From: Lingula anatina
Taxonomy: Eukaryota > Brachiopoda > Lingulata > Lingulida > Lingulidae
Assembly (NCBI RefSeq): GCF_001039355.2
Contig: NW_019775399.1
Coordinates: 374,515-438,514 of the forward strand
DNA length: 64,000 nucleotides
Direction: 5' to 3'
The translations under genes were made by a program, and so were the position numbers. The notes beneath the pieces are model-generated. The model had not been told where the DNA came from and searched no databases. It saw only the letters and a list, made by a program, of their open reading frames with translations. Below are positions 30,201 through 41,574 of the stretch, in pieces (position 1 is the first letter of the stretch; each line of letters opens with the position of its first letter).

Positions 30201-33200
30201 TATCAGGAGCAGCCAACAGTATGATGTTCTGGTGAAAAAAATACAAATAGAGAAAATATGTGATGCTTCAACAATTTTTCTACTGCTCCTTCCACTGGAC
30301 CCAGACCTTCACTCTAGCCAGCTCAGAATTCAAAAATATCCTAAACATGTTTATTTTGAAGTTCACTTTTCTTCTTTTGACTTTATGAGCATAAATAACT
30401 GCATGCATTTCTTGCAGATCACTTTCTTCTCTTAGACTTCAAATAATTTTTGAGCCTTCATTAATTCAATTATATTTAAAGGATATAAGCTTTTGAGACT
30501 GATGCACAGTTTAGCCATATCGACAATAGAGATTTTTGGGAAAACAAATATGAAATGGCTATTTTCAATTTTCTTTTTTCAAATATCAAGAGCCAAACAG
30601 ATTTCTAGCTTACTCATTATATCCTGTATCCTAAAAGGCTATATAAAAAAAAAGGAAAACAAAATCCCATCTGGAATCTGATCCTTGCCTCCAGCATTCC
30701 AACCACCTCCCCGTTTAATTGGAATAAATGACATTTGTTCAGTAAAACCTGCAGTTAACCATGGAAAAAATGAAAACAATTTACAAAGCTGTTAATATTG
30801 CACAGTTTTAAGTCTAAAAGCAACAAATCAAATTCAGTTCACCCAGGAAAACGATGAAAATAAGTAAAGGCACACCATTTTTCTTTTTGAAAGGGGGGGG
30901 GGGGGCATCACTGATAGAACTTTAAGGTTTACAATGGAATTCAATAACTGACTTCTACAAGTTTCTCATACAACTGACTCAAATAAAATCGACATGCCAA
31001 AATATAAACCAAATTCATCCAAGGGTCAGCCAAAACAAAGCTTTAAAACTGAAACTTCAAATTTCTGGTTATGATCTTGATTCAAGATGGTGTGATACAG
31101 ATTTCTGATTGCATGTAAATTTTTTTTTCTTTTTTTTTTTTTTTTTTTTTGCTAAGGTGGAGGATGACAGAGCAGGCCAGTAGCCAGGGGGGTTAAAAAA
31201 ACTGCCCTTTTTGCTGGGAAAAGGTCCACTTTGGATAAAATTTGATCTAGGTACATGCAGGTTTTATTGTAAAAGGTCCACTTTTTCAGAAAACGAACCC
31301 CCCCATTTGAAATTGCTGGCTACGGGCCTGCAGAGGATTCTGGATCAACTAGTGTAAGTTGAAAACTTCTTTAGTGATCAATTACATTTCAGCAGATTGT
31401 AAATACAACAACTGTGATGGTTGAGACAATCATTGTGTTAGTTGAGAAAACTGATCATTCATCTCAACTAGCACACTATAGATGTTCGTGTCACCCAACA
31501 GACAATGCAATCTCTGTCAATGATACCTGGTGCTGTCAATAAAGAATAAGAAATAAATGAACTGGGTTTTTACCCCCTTTTCTTGCTCTGAATAAATAAA
31601 AATACTCCATTTTTGATATGGAACTTGAGAAATCTTCAGTACTCATTTGAAGATAAAAAATATTAACTTAGTATCTGGTGATACATGGCCTTGAGTAGAC
31701 TACAGAAAAACTGGTGATTTTATGATTATGTTGAAAACAAGGGGATCGATCTACGTAAAATAATATTTTCATTGAGAATGAGCCCTTCATTTCTATATTA
31801 CTTCTACTGAGGGGGTGGGGGGGGTTCTAATAGCAGTGTGTGAAAGTAAATGCTAGCCAGAGGCAATTGCCCACATATAGAGGCCCCAGGCTAGAAAAAA
31901 AGTTTAAATTACATATAACAGTACTCTACTTGACAACTTTGATTGTCCAAAGTGCTCATAACCTAGGAAGTTTTTGGCACAGGCTATGATAATATCCATA
32001 TACACGAACCCATTATTTATTATTACACTGGTAGCAAGAGACTAATATCTGGAAGCACAGAGAATCAATAGTCAAAGGCTAATGTGTGGAAATATGTGGA
32101 GATGAATGCTCTGGAAATGTAACTCCACTGACCACATAGAGCTGGTGTGTGAGTCTGTGTGGCTACAATCTCATATACCCCTCCCCCCCCCCCTTTGAAA
32201 ATCATAATAATAAATTAATGGAAAAGTATATAAGATAAACAGGATGGCAAAAAGAGAAACTGTTTGCCAAAAAATAGGGTAAAATATTACCAATATTTTA
32301 GACAGACTTTATTTTATCCATCAGTCCATTCAAATTGGCCCAACAAAGATGTTGTAGAGACAATATAATTTTATTCAGAGGGAAAACAAAAATCAAAATG
32401 GCACAAGAAAATTTAAGTACTATATCTTCTTGTGAATGTTTTAAAAGTATTTACATGTAACTATGATTTATGTGATTTTTTATTTTCTCTTTCATCAATT
32501 TCTGGTAGTGAATACAGAAAAGTGACTGGTGAGTCTCTTGACCACTCAGATGACCACCATTGCCCACTCATGTCCTGTGTGTTATTTCATTAGCTCCTAA
32601 TCTACAACCTTGCATGGTCCCTTGTTGGCTGCTTTATAACTTTATTCAATTTATTCCACAATGGCTGTCCATAATTCTATATATTCTAGATTCCTCAGTG
32701 AATGCTTTATGGTATTTCACTAAAAGAATTCCCTATAATCTATATATGTTCTTGCTAAATTCGCAGTCAGCTGGTATATATTTCATCAATACAATGGGCC
32801 AGATGTTTACAAACAGTTCCAGTGTGTTTCTCCGGCAAGTGAAAAACTGTGTCATCCTAAGCTTGTATATTGACCAGACCGCCTTTTAGTGAAAAAGTCG
32901 AAATTATGGCATGGAGTGGAGGGGAAAGCCAAGATCAGTGATATTGTTGGCTCCCAAAAAGTCAGAAACCCGACAATAGTCGAAAAAATCTCATCCCCTG
33001 CTCATTTGGAGGAATGGGATGTGTGAAACACACATTCAATGGCCAAGTGTTATAATGTATGCTCTCTTCTGTTGGAATGAAAACTGCGCAAGTCATCAGG
33101 AATCTTTGTAATCACTTTGAAATCCCTGTTGCTATGCAGCATGGATATTATAGAGAAATCAGACTGACTGTGTTTCCATTAGTATAATATTTGATGAAAC

Positions 33201-35228
33201 ATGATTATTTTTATAAAATGATCCCTTTTGTCTTACAGATGTCCATTTTTGAGAGCCTTTTTTGTGGGTTGACAAAGGACACCCCTCAACACGTGTATCA
33301 TTCTTGTTCTTGATAGAAATGAAGCAGAAATTCAGTCTGGAAATGCTCATTTTTAATGAGTGATGTGTAAGTATAACTGACACTTAATCTAAATCCACTT
33401 TTTTTTTAAACAAATTAAAAGGCCAAGTTTATTTTGTTGGTAACATATGTATCTCACATTTTGCATTCTTCCATTACTCATGTTTTGAATAACACTTTTT
33501 AATATGAGTTTTTCAGTGGATAAAGTGTATGCAATTGCTGCTGCCTGATGTAATGATCTGCTTTAGTCATCCCGAAGTTGAAGCATTGGGTTGTTTCTTA
33601 TTGGTGACTGTTCCAAGCAAGAGGAGAAAGAGAGTTTAAAGACATCTTTTAATCCATCTACCATATTTCTTTTTAACTCCACACACTTTCATTTTCAGTA
33701 GAACCTAATGAAAGTCAAAATCCACTTCTTGGCAGAACATTTCTGGCTTCAATTCCAAGATGATTTTACTTTCAGGTGCTGAAAAATGTTCTGGTTTTTA
33801 GGACTGTTGTCATCAGAGATCCATTAGTCTAGATCTGCTGCGGTTGAGCTCTTCTTGTTCACGATCAATGAATAGTATTCACGTTGTTTTGCCCATTATA
33901 TTCCTACTGTATGTAGGCAATTGTGTTCTTTAGTTCATTTCTCTATAAATAGTTTAGCAAGTGGTTATTGTATTCTGAAATCATTTCTCTTGGTAGACAA
34001 AGTTAATTCTGTCTAGATGTAAAGGCCACAAAATTGGAAAATAATTGCTGTAGTCTGACGATAACTTTAGAATGTTATTCATTTCAGTCGTGTTCTAGCG
34101 AGAAATGGAATATGATATTATTTTTTGGTTATTTTATTCAGGACTAGTTGCTTTGTGTAATGGAGACAAATTATCTTCATATAAAAAAAAATATTTTATT
34201 TTGTATTGTTTTCTTTTTTTTACTGTTTTTTTTTTTCACGACTGACACCTGTAAGAAAATTTTGTTTAATGTTATCAGAAATGCATACAGCACAAACAAC
34301 TATTGCTACAACATCAAACAAAACACTACGCTCACTCTATGATTATTAGATTTCCATCAATGTTATCAAGTTTGTGATGAGAAGACCGTGCAGCCATGAA
34401 GTCCTGTAACTTCATCAATATATATGCATAGGCACTTCCTCCATCAACCATTGAGGCCCAAATAATCTCTTTATATCTTAAATTTCTTCCAACTTTTTGC
34501 ACCTGTTGCACATTTTATTGACTTTTCAAACCCAAGAAATGAAAAAAAAAAAAATCCAGCGATCATAAAATCGATAAAAATCTAATAACCTGTAGTGAGC
34601 CCAGTAGCACCATACAAGCACCTGTTACCTTGGAGTTCTGCAGTTGTGCCGTCCTGGCGTTGATCTTGCTGCTGAAGTTGTACGCTTTCCTGGGACTCCT
34701 GGGACTGGGGGATGATTTCCCTGGGGGCGGGGAACAGGGCGGGGTGGACGGAGAGGATGGACGAATTCTGCAAGAAAAGGGATGTTAGAATTACAATTTT
34801 TTTTTTTTTGTTATTTTATGCACACTTTTATTTAAGGATATGAATGTTGGAATTAAACACTTGCTTCAAAAATTGATTTTCAGTTAACTTAACAACTTTT
34901 CAAAAATTTTCTATGGACTTTGTTAATTTTTACCAAGAAAAGATCTTTAATCATTTACTTAAAAATATCTGTAAAACATTATCATTAAAGCAACAGAAAT
35001 GTCTTTAATTCCATCCATTGTGTTTGACCCCTCCCCTTTCCTCAGTTACCTTGGCGATGCAGGTCGTGAACTTTTGATGTTTCCCGTTCCTGGGGGCCAT
35101 GACGTGATTGGTTCCCCTTTCACAATCTGCCTCAGGTTCTCCCTCAGTAACTGCTGCGTGTCTGTCTCACTCAGCCACCGCAAAAACAGCTCATCAATTT
35201 TTAACTTTAACACAGGTTTTAAGGCCAT
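3355..35228 (-). CDS. PPP2R3: PP2A regulatory subunit B'' (PPP2R3 family, EF-hand)
   Basis: Regulatory B'' subunit of protein phosphatase 2A; it binds the A/C core, directs substrate choice and responds to calcium. Coding exons, 5' to 3', are 35228-35050, 34767-34629, 10903-10613, 9538-9435, 9188-9086, 7293-7219, 6763-6677, 5938-5782, 5579-5444, 5099-4955, 4672-4523, 3986-3880 and 3517-3355. All have GT-AG borders and compatible phases and sum to 611 codons plus TGA, close to vertebrate PR70. The N-terminus has the family's [16 protein letters not shown] block; residues 61-106 are a Pro/Ser-rich linker and 107-150 a Lys/Glu/Gln-rich linker. The B'' core follows from VPKFYFP. EF-hand loops are [12 protein letters not shown] (about 360-371) and [12 protein letters not shown] (about 433-444), both with the acidic ligands. 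The C-terminus is acidic with an [18 protein letters not shown] block. The ATG is the first after an in-frame TAG. It looks like a co-orthologue of vertebrate PPP2R3A/B rather than clearly either one. Confidence 0.95.
6030..6084. repeat. small inverted repeat
   Basis: Arms caattcgaccaa and ttggtcgaattg enclose about 31 AT-rich bases in a PPP2R3 intron. It is likely the core of an old inverted-repeat element; a second pair of related words (ccggaagt) lies just downstream at 6157-6187. Confidence 0.4.
6297..6297. other. unresolved base
   Basis: Single N in a PPP2R3 intron. Unlike the N at 60572, it shows no flanking duplication. Confidence 0.9.
7673..8062 (-). CDS. nested intronless ORF, acidic helical protein, unrecognised
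   Basis: A 129-codon open frame on the same strand as its host, inside the PPP2R3 intron between exons 9188-9086 and 7293-7219. I do not recognise the family. The N-terminal 40 residues are Glu/Ser/Asp-rich. Residues 40-105 have a heptad-like helical pattern rich in Leu, Arg and Glu ([18 protein letters not shown], then a hydrophobic [11 protein letters not shown] stretch). The last 15 residues are almost all Asp, Glu, Tyr and Ser. There is no signal peptide, and the hydrophobic stretch is too short and too flanked by charge to be a membrane span. Two CCAAT boxes and a TATA-like run lie 150-250 bases upstream, in the order expected for its own promoter. It could be an old retrocopy, a lineage-specific gene or a chance ORF. 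No poly(A) signal was seen close downstream. Confidence 0.5.
   Translation of the reverse strand: MSLHNMYEESEGGSNIHGSIENDYLTESDGDQLSEKIDMASDTVALLSALARDLRVRYERAQRTKRNSYLCKLRILLIAIQGLRDTFYEYTVRKCDELERIERRVEVEQGLQSLEYDDTDSDLDDYNEY
8216..8316 (-). promoter_or_regulatory. candidate promoter of the nested ORF (CCAAT x2, TATA-like)
   Basis: On the minus strand, CCAATC occurs at 8316-8311 and again at 8286-8281, followed by a TTTAAAAAA run at about 8224-8216, with the ATG at 8062. Spacing of the boxes (about 60-95 bases before the TATA-like run) is that of a compact RNA polymerase II promoter. This is motif reading only. Confidence 0.35.
12166..12394. repeat. tandem duplication, two diverged copies
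   Basis: A unit of about 105-110 bases beginning tttgttcagcagtgg and ending cctttccaat occurs at about 12166-12269 and again at 12284-12394. Differences are a few substitutions and small indels. It lies in a PPP2R3 intron and has no coding potential. Confidence 0.75.
13080..13109. repeat. poly(A) run
   Basis: About 30 A on the plus strand in a PPP2R3 intron. No retroposed body is recognised upstream. Confidence 0.9.
14409..14852. repeat. compound CT/CA microsatellite cluster
   Basis: Three blocks of (CT)n, at 14409-14429, 14452-14512 and 14739-14852. The last alternates with (CA)n. Interruptions such as atcgagcgtctctgtc separate the first two, suggesting repeated slippage and duplication. 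Confidence 0.9.
16809..17129 (-). CDS. candidate alternative first coding exon of PPP2R3
   Basis: An open frame of 107 codons runs from ATG at 17129 to a strong donor (TTCAAG|GTAAGT, exon end 16809) in phase 0. That is exactly the phase needed to join the EQKEKERE exon at 10903. Its last part ([19 protein letters not shown]) is charged and could continue into that Lys/Glu-rich exon. Vertebrate PPP2R3A is known to use alternative first exons (PR130 versus PR72). The surrounding 16.92-17.08 kb is locally rich in GC and CpG and includes a perfect TGACGTCA site at 16923-16930. The start codon is uncertain: the only in-frame ATGs are at 17129 and 17114. Confidence 0.4.
16923..16930. promoter_or_regulatory. 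palindromic cAMP-response-element motif
   Basis: TGACGTCA, a perfect CRE octamer, inside the locally CpG-rich block around the candidate alternative first exon. It may bind CREB/ATF factors at an internal promoter. An octamer alone is weak evidence. Confidence 0.35.
17665..17800. repeat. short direct repeat (two copies)
   Basis: The word gcaggtgccccgtactctgg occurs at 17665 and 17748, each followed by a diverged tail containing atccaggtt. Unit length is about 83 bases. It is intronic. Confidence 0.7.
19712..19741. repeat. poly(A) run
   Basis: About 30 A on the plus strand in the large PPP2R3 intron. It may mark a retroposed sequence, but no body was identified. Confidence 0.9.
20110..20370. 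repeat. degenerate minisatellite
   Basis: About four diverged units of roughly 60-75 bases share the pattern 'tt(a/c)(g/a)aaaat cac(c)...' followed by a 'ttctg.ta.ttgaggtgat' segment. Divergence is high; period and copy number are approximate. Confidence 0.45.
22330..22440. mobile_element. MITE family B, partial copy
   Basis: It holds the right-arm words gtgggtcagccatatttgatcc and agaccagttagtctgtgg, similar to 39330-39380, without a convincing left arm. Confidence 0.45.
22825..22875. repeat. (CA)n microsatellite
   Basis: About 25 CA units with one interruption (cata). Open frames reading poly His-Thr across it are artefacts. Confidence 0.95.
24157..24200. repeat. (TG)n microsatellite
   Basis: About 22 uninterrupted TG units followed by a short T run, in a PPP2R3 intron. 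Confidence 0.95.
25088..25254. mobile_element. miniature inverted-repeat element, CAGGGGCGGAT ends
   Basis: A 167-base element with perfect 11-base ends, CAGGGGCGGAT at 25088-25098 and ATCCGCCCCTG at 25244-25254, and no coding capacity. Flanks share tatat. Ends beginning CAGGGGCGGA occur on many non-autonomous hAT-like elements in animals, so hAT is the best guess, though an 8-base target duplication is not clear. Its inner segment (ggaggatggatcaacaaagataattt) is related to 22256-22290, a degraded partial copy. Confidence 0.65.
31173..31330 (-). mobile_element. MITE family A, copy 1
   Basis: A 158-base element with ends CAGGCC(c)GTAGCCAG and CTGGCTACGGGCCTG, flanked on both sides by the 5-base word cagag. 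The interior holds the family's aaaggtccact words, inverted relative to the other copies. It has no ORF and lies in a PPP2R3 intron. Confidence 0.8.
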
Positions 35229-35343
35229 AACGGCTGCTGTGATTGGCTACGCTTTGCTGCGTTTGGTGCCCCTCTACATGGACTGACAGCTAATGGGAAT
35301 GTTTCAAGTGTTGCTGGCTGCGTTGAGATCACATTTTCCTCAG
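35229..35343 (-). other. 5' UTR part of PPP2R3 exon containing the start codon
   Basis: A TTTCAG acceptor at 35349-35344 opens an exon that runs into the ATG at 35228-35226, with an in-frame TAG upstream of that ATG. The segment is therefore untranslated leader joined to an upstream exon, probably the one ending at 46012. Confidence 0.5.
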
Positions 35344-36094
35344 CTGAAATGAACCAGGAAAAAAATTGAATTTTAATCAAATGTTCATTGTCTGTCAAAG
35401 AAAAAAAATAATATTTTTCATAGCACCTGGAATGAAAGCTTTGAGCTGAAATCCCCATATCCTACAATGCACCTTATTCCTCACTCATCAACAGGTAGAC
35501 TACTTGAAACAACTGCAAATGACAATTTCACCTGACAAGCACACACTGAAGTGGAGTATAGCGAGCCCCGTTCATTTTCTCACAACAGACCATTTCAGTA
35601 CAATCTAATCTCCAGGGTTCGATACAGAAAAATCAGCCCCTGGAAAAAAACCCTCATGTACACAGTCACACACTGCCCTATATATACATGTAGCAGTAAA
35701 TTACAGTTTGCATGTTATATAAAGCTGCGCTGATTTTCAAATTTCAAAATCGTCTACTTTTTTTAAACACCATCTTCATTCAAAACCATCAAAGGAGACC
35801 CCCTCCCCCCGAGTTAGTAACTGAGCACAAAATTGCAGAGAAACCTTTTAGTATCTTTTGAAGGCACCTCAAGGACATGATAACACACTTATGATGTACT
35901 TATGCCGCAGGCTGCACCTGAGTGTCGCACTAGATAATGGTACAAACAATCATGGGCGCGTTCAGACAGGATTAATACTGGGACCGGTTCAGGTGATGAT
36001 TCCAAGGTGGCTAGTACGTATGGGTGTTAAGATTTTTGGGGCAAAAAATCTCAGCAGTTGAATTAATTGACAGACCTGTTCTCAGACCGACAGA

Positions 36095-36240
36095 CATGTG
36101 AAACAAGGTCCGCTGAAAGAACTGCCCTATTGGCAAGATGTATGTCCACTATGAATCAAAATTTGATCCATGTTCTATGCCATTTCTTGGTAAACATTGT
36201 CCTAATTTTTTCAGAAAAAGATCCCACCCCCACAAAAAAT
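36095..36240 (-). mobile_element. MITE family A, degenerate copy
   Basis: An old copy in the same orientation as 31173-31330. It keeps the order gaactgccct, ggcaagatgtatgtccac, aaaatttgatc, ttttttcagaaaaagatccc, but lacks intact ends. It is recognised only by comparison with the better copies. Confidence 0.45.
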
Positions 36241-37773
36241 TGAAATCACTGAGTTTCCTAGCGTTTGCCCAGTTCAGGTGAAAATTTTAAAATGCCTCCT
36301 GGGCACTGCTGTTGTATAAACATCCCTTTACCAAATTATCTCAGTACTAGTAATTTAATTGTTCGATAAATTTGTTTACAGATAATCGATCTGGTAACCA
36401 TTTACAGAGGTGTGGGGTTGTCCATTTCTCATCCAAAGATATTCTCCTGTGACGGGAGGTTTGATACTGAGGTGGGGCGGTTCACGGCTGCCAAGAGGTC
36501 CGCCAAGAGCAGGGTTCTCCACAGACCAAATGGGCAATCAATACACTTGAAGGACTCGGGAGGATTATCAGAAATCACATTAGTAGATTTTTTTCAAACC
36601 AATATGCAAACAAAAGTGAGGCTCACTGCAGGCTTAAGACTCTAGGTTGGCTGTAAACTCAATTGGAGAGAAAGTTTGATTAAATCTTATGGCTGGTACT
36701 GATGTTTTGTTTTTGTTAAAGTTTACTTAAAGAATGCCATAACTAATTTATCTTTATATATTTTGTGGCAAGGGTTATACTATTTGACTTTAACTGAAAG
36801 TTTTTGCTAATTGCTCAACTTCAATCTTTACAAATACAGTATATCAAACAAAATTTCTGTTGTAAAGATATGTATATATGGAGGCTACTGAAGGTCTGCT
36901 GTAATGTCTCTACCTGAAATGCAGAGTGGAGGGACGACGTTGACAACTCCTAACTACTACATAAAAACCTGCCCTTAAAAATGACACCTTGAAACACTGA
37001 AAAAAACTGGGGCCCTAGCAATAGTCGGAAGGTTCATTGATCCAGATGTTCACTACAGAACACAATGAACCCTTGATTAAAAAAACTGATGAAAAAGTTA
37101 ACATTTTTCGGACCAATGAACCTTCGGACTATCGAGACGCTCCCCAAAAAAACAAACCTCAATTTACCAGGAAGTTATTATCTCCTGCATTGAAAATTAA
37201 CATCCACAAGTTGCATTATCCAAATAGCTCATTTTCTTCCTTCTCACGCACTTTCTCTACTATGTCTTAGATAGCTTTCAATTCTATACATACAAATCAA
37301 CAACAATCTAATGGCTTTCCAGCATTAGTTATATATCAACAATGGAGAAAGGTAGGATGAGGGTTTTTTTTCAGGATGATTACAACATTCTTCTATTTGT
37401 ATCAATTACTAATGGATGACAAAACTAGCATGCTTCTGTTCTCCAGTAACATGCAAGTAACCACCTGGGGTTCGACAGATTTTTTTTTTCTATCTTACTG
37501 CAATTTTTTACGAAAATAATCATCCCCAACGCGCTTTACTACCGTATTTTTTTTAATCAATCTACTGTAAGTTTGCATTTAAAAACCATACCAGAGGGAG
37601 AGCCTTATCTTCTCTAGACCTTTTGCTCTCACTGTCATGACATTCAGTATCACTATAAGTCATTTCTAGCTCTAAGCAGTTTCATTTGCAGTGGGTTATC
37701 TAGTAAAGCACTTATTAGTAGTAAGTGAAATATCCACTGTGAGAAAACTATAGCCTACGTGTGCGTGTGCCTC

Positions 37774-37941
37774 CAGGCCCGTAGCCAGCAATTTCAAAAG
37801 GGGGGTTCTTTTTCTGAAAAAGTGGACCTTTTTCCATATAATCCCCATGTACCTAGGTCAAATTTTACCCAGAGTGGACCTTTTTTCAGCAAAAAGGGTG
37901 GTTCTTTTGAACCCCCTGAACCCCCCCTGGCTACGGGCCTG
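37774..37941 (+). mobile_element. MITE family A, copy 2
   Basis: A 168-base element with perfect CAGGCCCGTAGCCAG / CTGGCTACGGGCCTG ends, flanked by gcctc on both sides (5-base target duplication). The interior includes aaaagggggg near one end and two aagtggacct-like words. Confidence 0.85.
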
Positions 37942-38639
37942 GCCTCTGTATTGCAGTAGGCATGGGCGTGTGCATACATTGTATGAATGCGTACCTGCAT
38001 GTGCATGTTGAAATGGGAAAGTGTGCTTGTGTATATTCATGTGTGCATATGTGCATTTTGTATGGTGTGTTTATATGTCCACATACAGGTGTGTTTGTAT
38101 GTGTATGTGTATGTCAGTACACGTGTTCAAATTTCTTAAATGCCACTGAAGTTGACAACCCAATTACATTTCCCATTTAGCTGTTGCCACCAAACAAGTG
38201 AACAGATTTTCTACTGAAAAATAATTTTCCATTTTTGTCAGCTGAACCAATGTGTAGCCATAAAAATTTGTAACCATACAATACCATTTTTATTTATCAC
38301 GAAACTTGCAAGATAAATGACATACATATAAATGGGTACAGAATATCTTACCATCCCCAACTTCAGGGCAGTCAAGATTTTGAGCAAAAACAGTCAAAAC
38401 TGTATCAGAAATTGTTGATATGTTACCAGGTCACCATTATCTGTGTGGGCTTGTATAATTACCATACCTCTAGAAGATTCTGATACTATATACTAGATAA
38501 ATCCATGCAATGATAGATGATGATAATCGTGACATTTTCACTTCTTCTGTTTTCCCATAATTAATCTAATATATACCAAGTCCCTTGCCAGTAGAAAACA
38601 CACCAATACAGCGGATTAATAGGTTTTCAACAGGCACTC

Positions 38640-38985
38640 AGATATAATTTGCAGTCTGGCTGTGAAAAGCCACAAGAGACAGAAAATCCACTAATTGAGG
38701 CAACAGAGATGATACAGAGCGCATTGAGAACAATGGACTAACAGATCAGTGGATCAAATATGGCCAATCCACTTGAATGGATGTTGCACAATCCCCTCGA
38801 CAAATATATTTTCAGTGTTTAATTGGGAATAAAGTGCAAATTTTTTAGTGAGTCGCCACATTTGATAGCCGAATCTGTTAGTCCGTTGTTCTAAATGCGC
38901 TCTATAATTTGTAGCCTGGCTGTGAAAAGCCACAAGAGAGAGAAAATCCACTAATTAGGACAACAGAGATGATACAGGCTCCAGC
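38640..38985. mobile_element. MITE family B copy between two direct repeats
   Basis: A family B element (about 38735-38905, arms gatcaaatatggcc.atccac and its degraded complement) is bracketed by two near-identical segments of about 75 bases. These share the cores ctggctgtgaaaagccacaa and gaaaatccactaatt and lie at about 38650-38725 and 38910-38983. Each contains the small inverted word ggctgtgaaaagcc. Confidence 0.55.
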
Positions 38986-39204
38986 TCATGAACAATTATC
39001 TGAACCCACCAAGACCCAGCTGATTTATACTGCCAACATGGTTCTTCTCTACACTAGCACTAGTATTTGTTTTTATTTTTATTTTTTTAATTAACAATAC
39101 TAAAAACTGGAGTTTATCAAAAAATTTGCATTTTATGTAAAAATAATGTTGTTTTGAAAGCTGACAAACATGACATCCTTCTGTACCATCTAAGCCACAT
39201 TTAC

Positions 39205-39385
39205 AACAAAAGTTGATCCACAGATTAACAGATCCATGGATCAAATATGGCCGACCCACTTGAAAGCTTGCTGCAAAGCTCCACAGGGAATCTATTAAGT
39301 GTCTATTAGGAAATTATGTGGCAAGCTTTCAAGTGGGTCAGCCATATCTGATTCGCAGATCTGCTAGTCCAAGGATCTACTGGTT
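39205..39385. mobile_element. MITE family B copy
   Basis: Inverted arms with core tggccgacccacttgaaagc (left) and its complement caagtgggtcagccatat (right) enclose about 60 bases. Outer parts of the arms (cagatcc / ggatct) are diverged. It has no coding capacity. Confidence 0.65.
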
Positions 39386-40673
39386 GTGAATAGAGCCTTA
39401 GAGATCAATTATTTAAGGTATTATTCTCATTATCTTATTGGTATTACTTTTATTATATCATAATAGCCTAATTACAATTCACAGAGCTCATGACAATTAG
39501 TTCTCCAGTAAAAAGACGAACCAGTAGATCATAATGGCCTTCACCATTAGCCTAATCAAGAAGAACCACAAGAAGCAGATATTCCTGATTAGTAAGACCA
39601 GGTTCTTCAATCTCCATTGTAACTCTGACCAGAGTAATCCCTGGATAACAGAGAACATGTTTTTATCATACATCTTCCTGCTGGCTCCTGCTGCTATTAG
39701 GTGGAGAGGGATTGCTTGTTATCGTATTAATGACCACAATATCACTTAGAGCAAATAACAAGTCATGAACAGCAGTTGAGTGCACATGCAATATGCAGGT
39801 ATATAACCCCCTGTATAAAGGCAGTTCTAGGGTATGTTCAGATATATATATTATTATCATCATCATATAAGAGCCTGGGTTGGAAAAAAGATGGTAAATA
39901 AAACCCTAAAAACTACTACAAACAGATAAAAGAGGAGTCTCTACTGTTGAGAAATCCAATGTGGAAACTATTACTCGTTTCTCTGCGTGCGCGCCAAAGG
40001 CTTTGTACTTGCTCTGCATGAGCTGAGATTCACAACGATATGATAACTGCTCGTTACGCAACCAGTCTAAGGCTTTTTTATCTGTCACAGAAGAGCAAGT
40101 GATTGAAGTCAGAGTAATTAACTGTCTTGATTGCTGTCACACAGACTTAGACTGGACCTGCTAAGTGGCAGTGCCTGAGCAGTTATGCAAACAATTATCA
40201 GACATGTAATCAGCCTTGAGATTTCTCAACAGGGTGAGTTGAGCCCTAAATGACCATCTATCTAGCTAGAGACATATCTGTGAATATCTGTAAAAAATCT
40301 ATCACTCGCCCTGGTAGAGGGTAGGCCTGCAATACTTTGAAAATATACTACTAAGCCCTTGGATGTGCAGTACCTAATGGGTTTTCACCATATCTTCTAT
40401 TCCAATTAAGGGCTCTTAAGAGTCAGTTTTCAAGAAAAATGCAGTTCATCACATATTTAGTATATAGTTGCCCAAACCTGTCTTCCAACTTTTATCTAAT
40501 GAATGCTGTCAATGTACATTAGCCATCTGCAATGGTGCTGAACACTAATGGCAGAATTCAATTACAGAAACAGCAGAGGTAACTGATAGAAGAGAGTAGA
40601 GGCCTCCCAAACTCAGGGTGTTATTAGAAACAGCAGAGGTAATATAGATGAACCAGAGGGTAGTCTCCAGAGA

Positions 40674-40849
40674 CAGACCGTAGCCAGCAAATTTCAAAAG
40701 GGGGGTTCTTTTTCTAAAAAAAAAAAAAATTGGACCTTTTTACCACGAAACCTTTACTAGTATATGTACCTAAACAAAATTTTATTCAAAAGGGACCTTT
40801 TTCTGGCAAAAAAGGGGTTTCCTTTTGACCCCCCCTGGCTACGGGCCTG
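40674..40849 (+). mobile_element. MITE family A, copy 3
   Basis: Same ends as the other copies with a few changes at the left (cagaccgtagccag). A poly(A) expansion at about 40718-40729 lengthens it to 176 bases. No clean target duplication remains. Confidence 0.8.
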
Positions 40850-41574
40850 CAGCGACCTCTAAACTGTAACTCTCCTTTACGTATTGTTCTGTACACGACA
40901 ACACACCATGGCTACTCAGTGCCAACCTTTCACAAGTATTTCACATAAAGATCCACTGTTCTACAAAGTGATAGCCAGTACCACGTATAATATGATGTAC
41001 AAATACTGAGAGCCAATTACTGAGAAAAAAATCATGACTTGCCATCTGCCGCAAGAGAACAGCTCTCTCTCTTTCACTAAACTCTGCCTCAGTAAGACAT
41101 TAAAGTGATAAATAGTTCTACTAAAATAAGATTTGAGGCTATCAAAGACAAATTTATTAAAGCCTTTCATACACAGAAGTCATTTTAAAGGAATATGGTC
41201 TATCGCATATTAAGTGTACATGCAGCTATTTCAATTCTGTGATCTATTATTTCTCAATGAAATAATTTCAGCTGGAGTATAATGTTGAAATGATGGATTG
41301 CTCGGCATGGAATGAAAAGATTAATAACTACAAAATAGCCACCAAAACTGAATGGAAAACATTATGGTAAATAGTTATCTAGTCAAATATCACATTAATA
41401 CTAATACAGTTTTTTAAATACATTACACAATAATAAGCCCACTAGTGAAAATAAATATCACATACTTGTACTGAAAAAGTAAAGTGTTTAAAGAGATTAA
41501 GAGTATAGAATTTATGGGGGTGTTGGCCATATTGGTACCTTTTTCTATAAAAAGAGGGTACATCAAGGACATCT

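Larger units (their letters stand above)
17130..34628. other. large PPP2R3 intron, repeats and transposon relics
   Basis: No exon supported by splice sites and homology was found on either strand in this part of the 23.7-kb intron. Recognisable content is repeats: a 17.7-kb duplication, a degenerate repeat near 20.1-20.4 kb, CA/TG microsatellites, and the inverted-repeat elements at 25.1 and 31.2 kb. Confidence 0.5.

Noticed and set aside
34582-34773. Minus-strand frame reading [19 protein letters not shown]
   Set aside because: The exon is real but this frame is wrong. Phase from the upstream exon gives the Pro/Ser-rich reading [17 protein letters not shown] instead, which also keeps the downstream phase.
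35858-36645. Plus-strand frames of 67 and 77 codons
   Set aside because: They overlap a degenerate MITE and have no splice or homology support.
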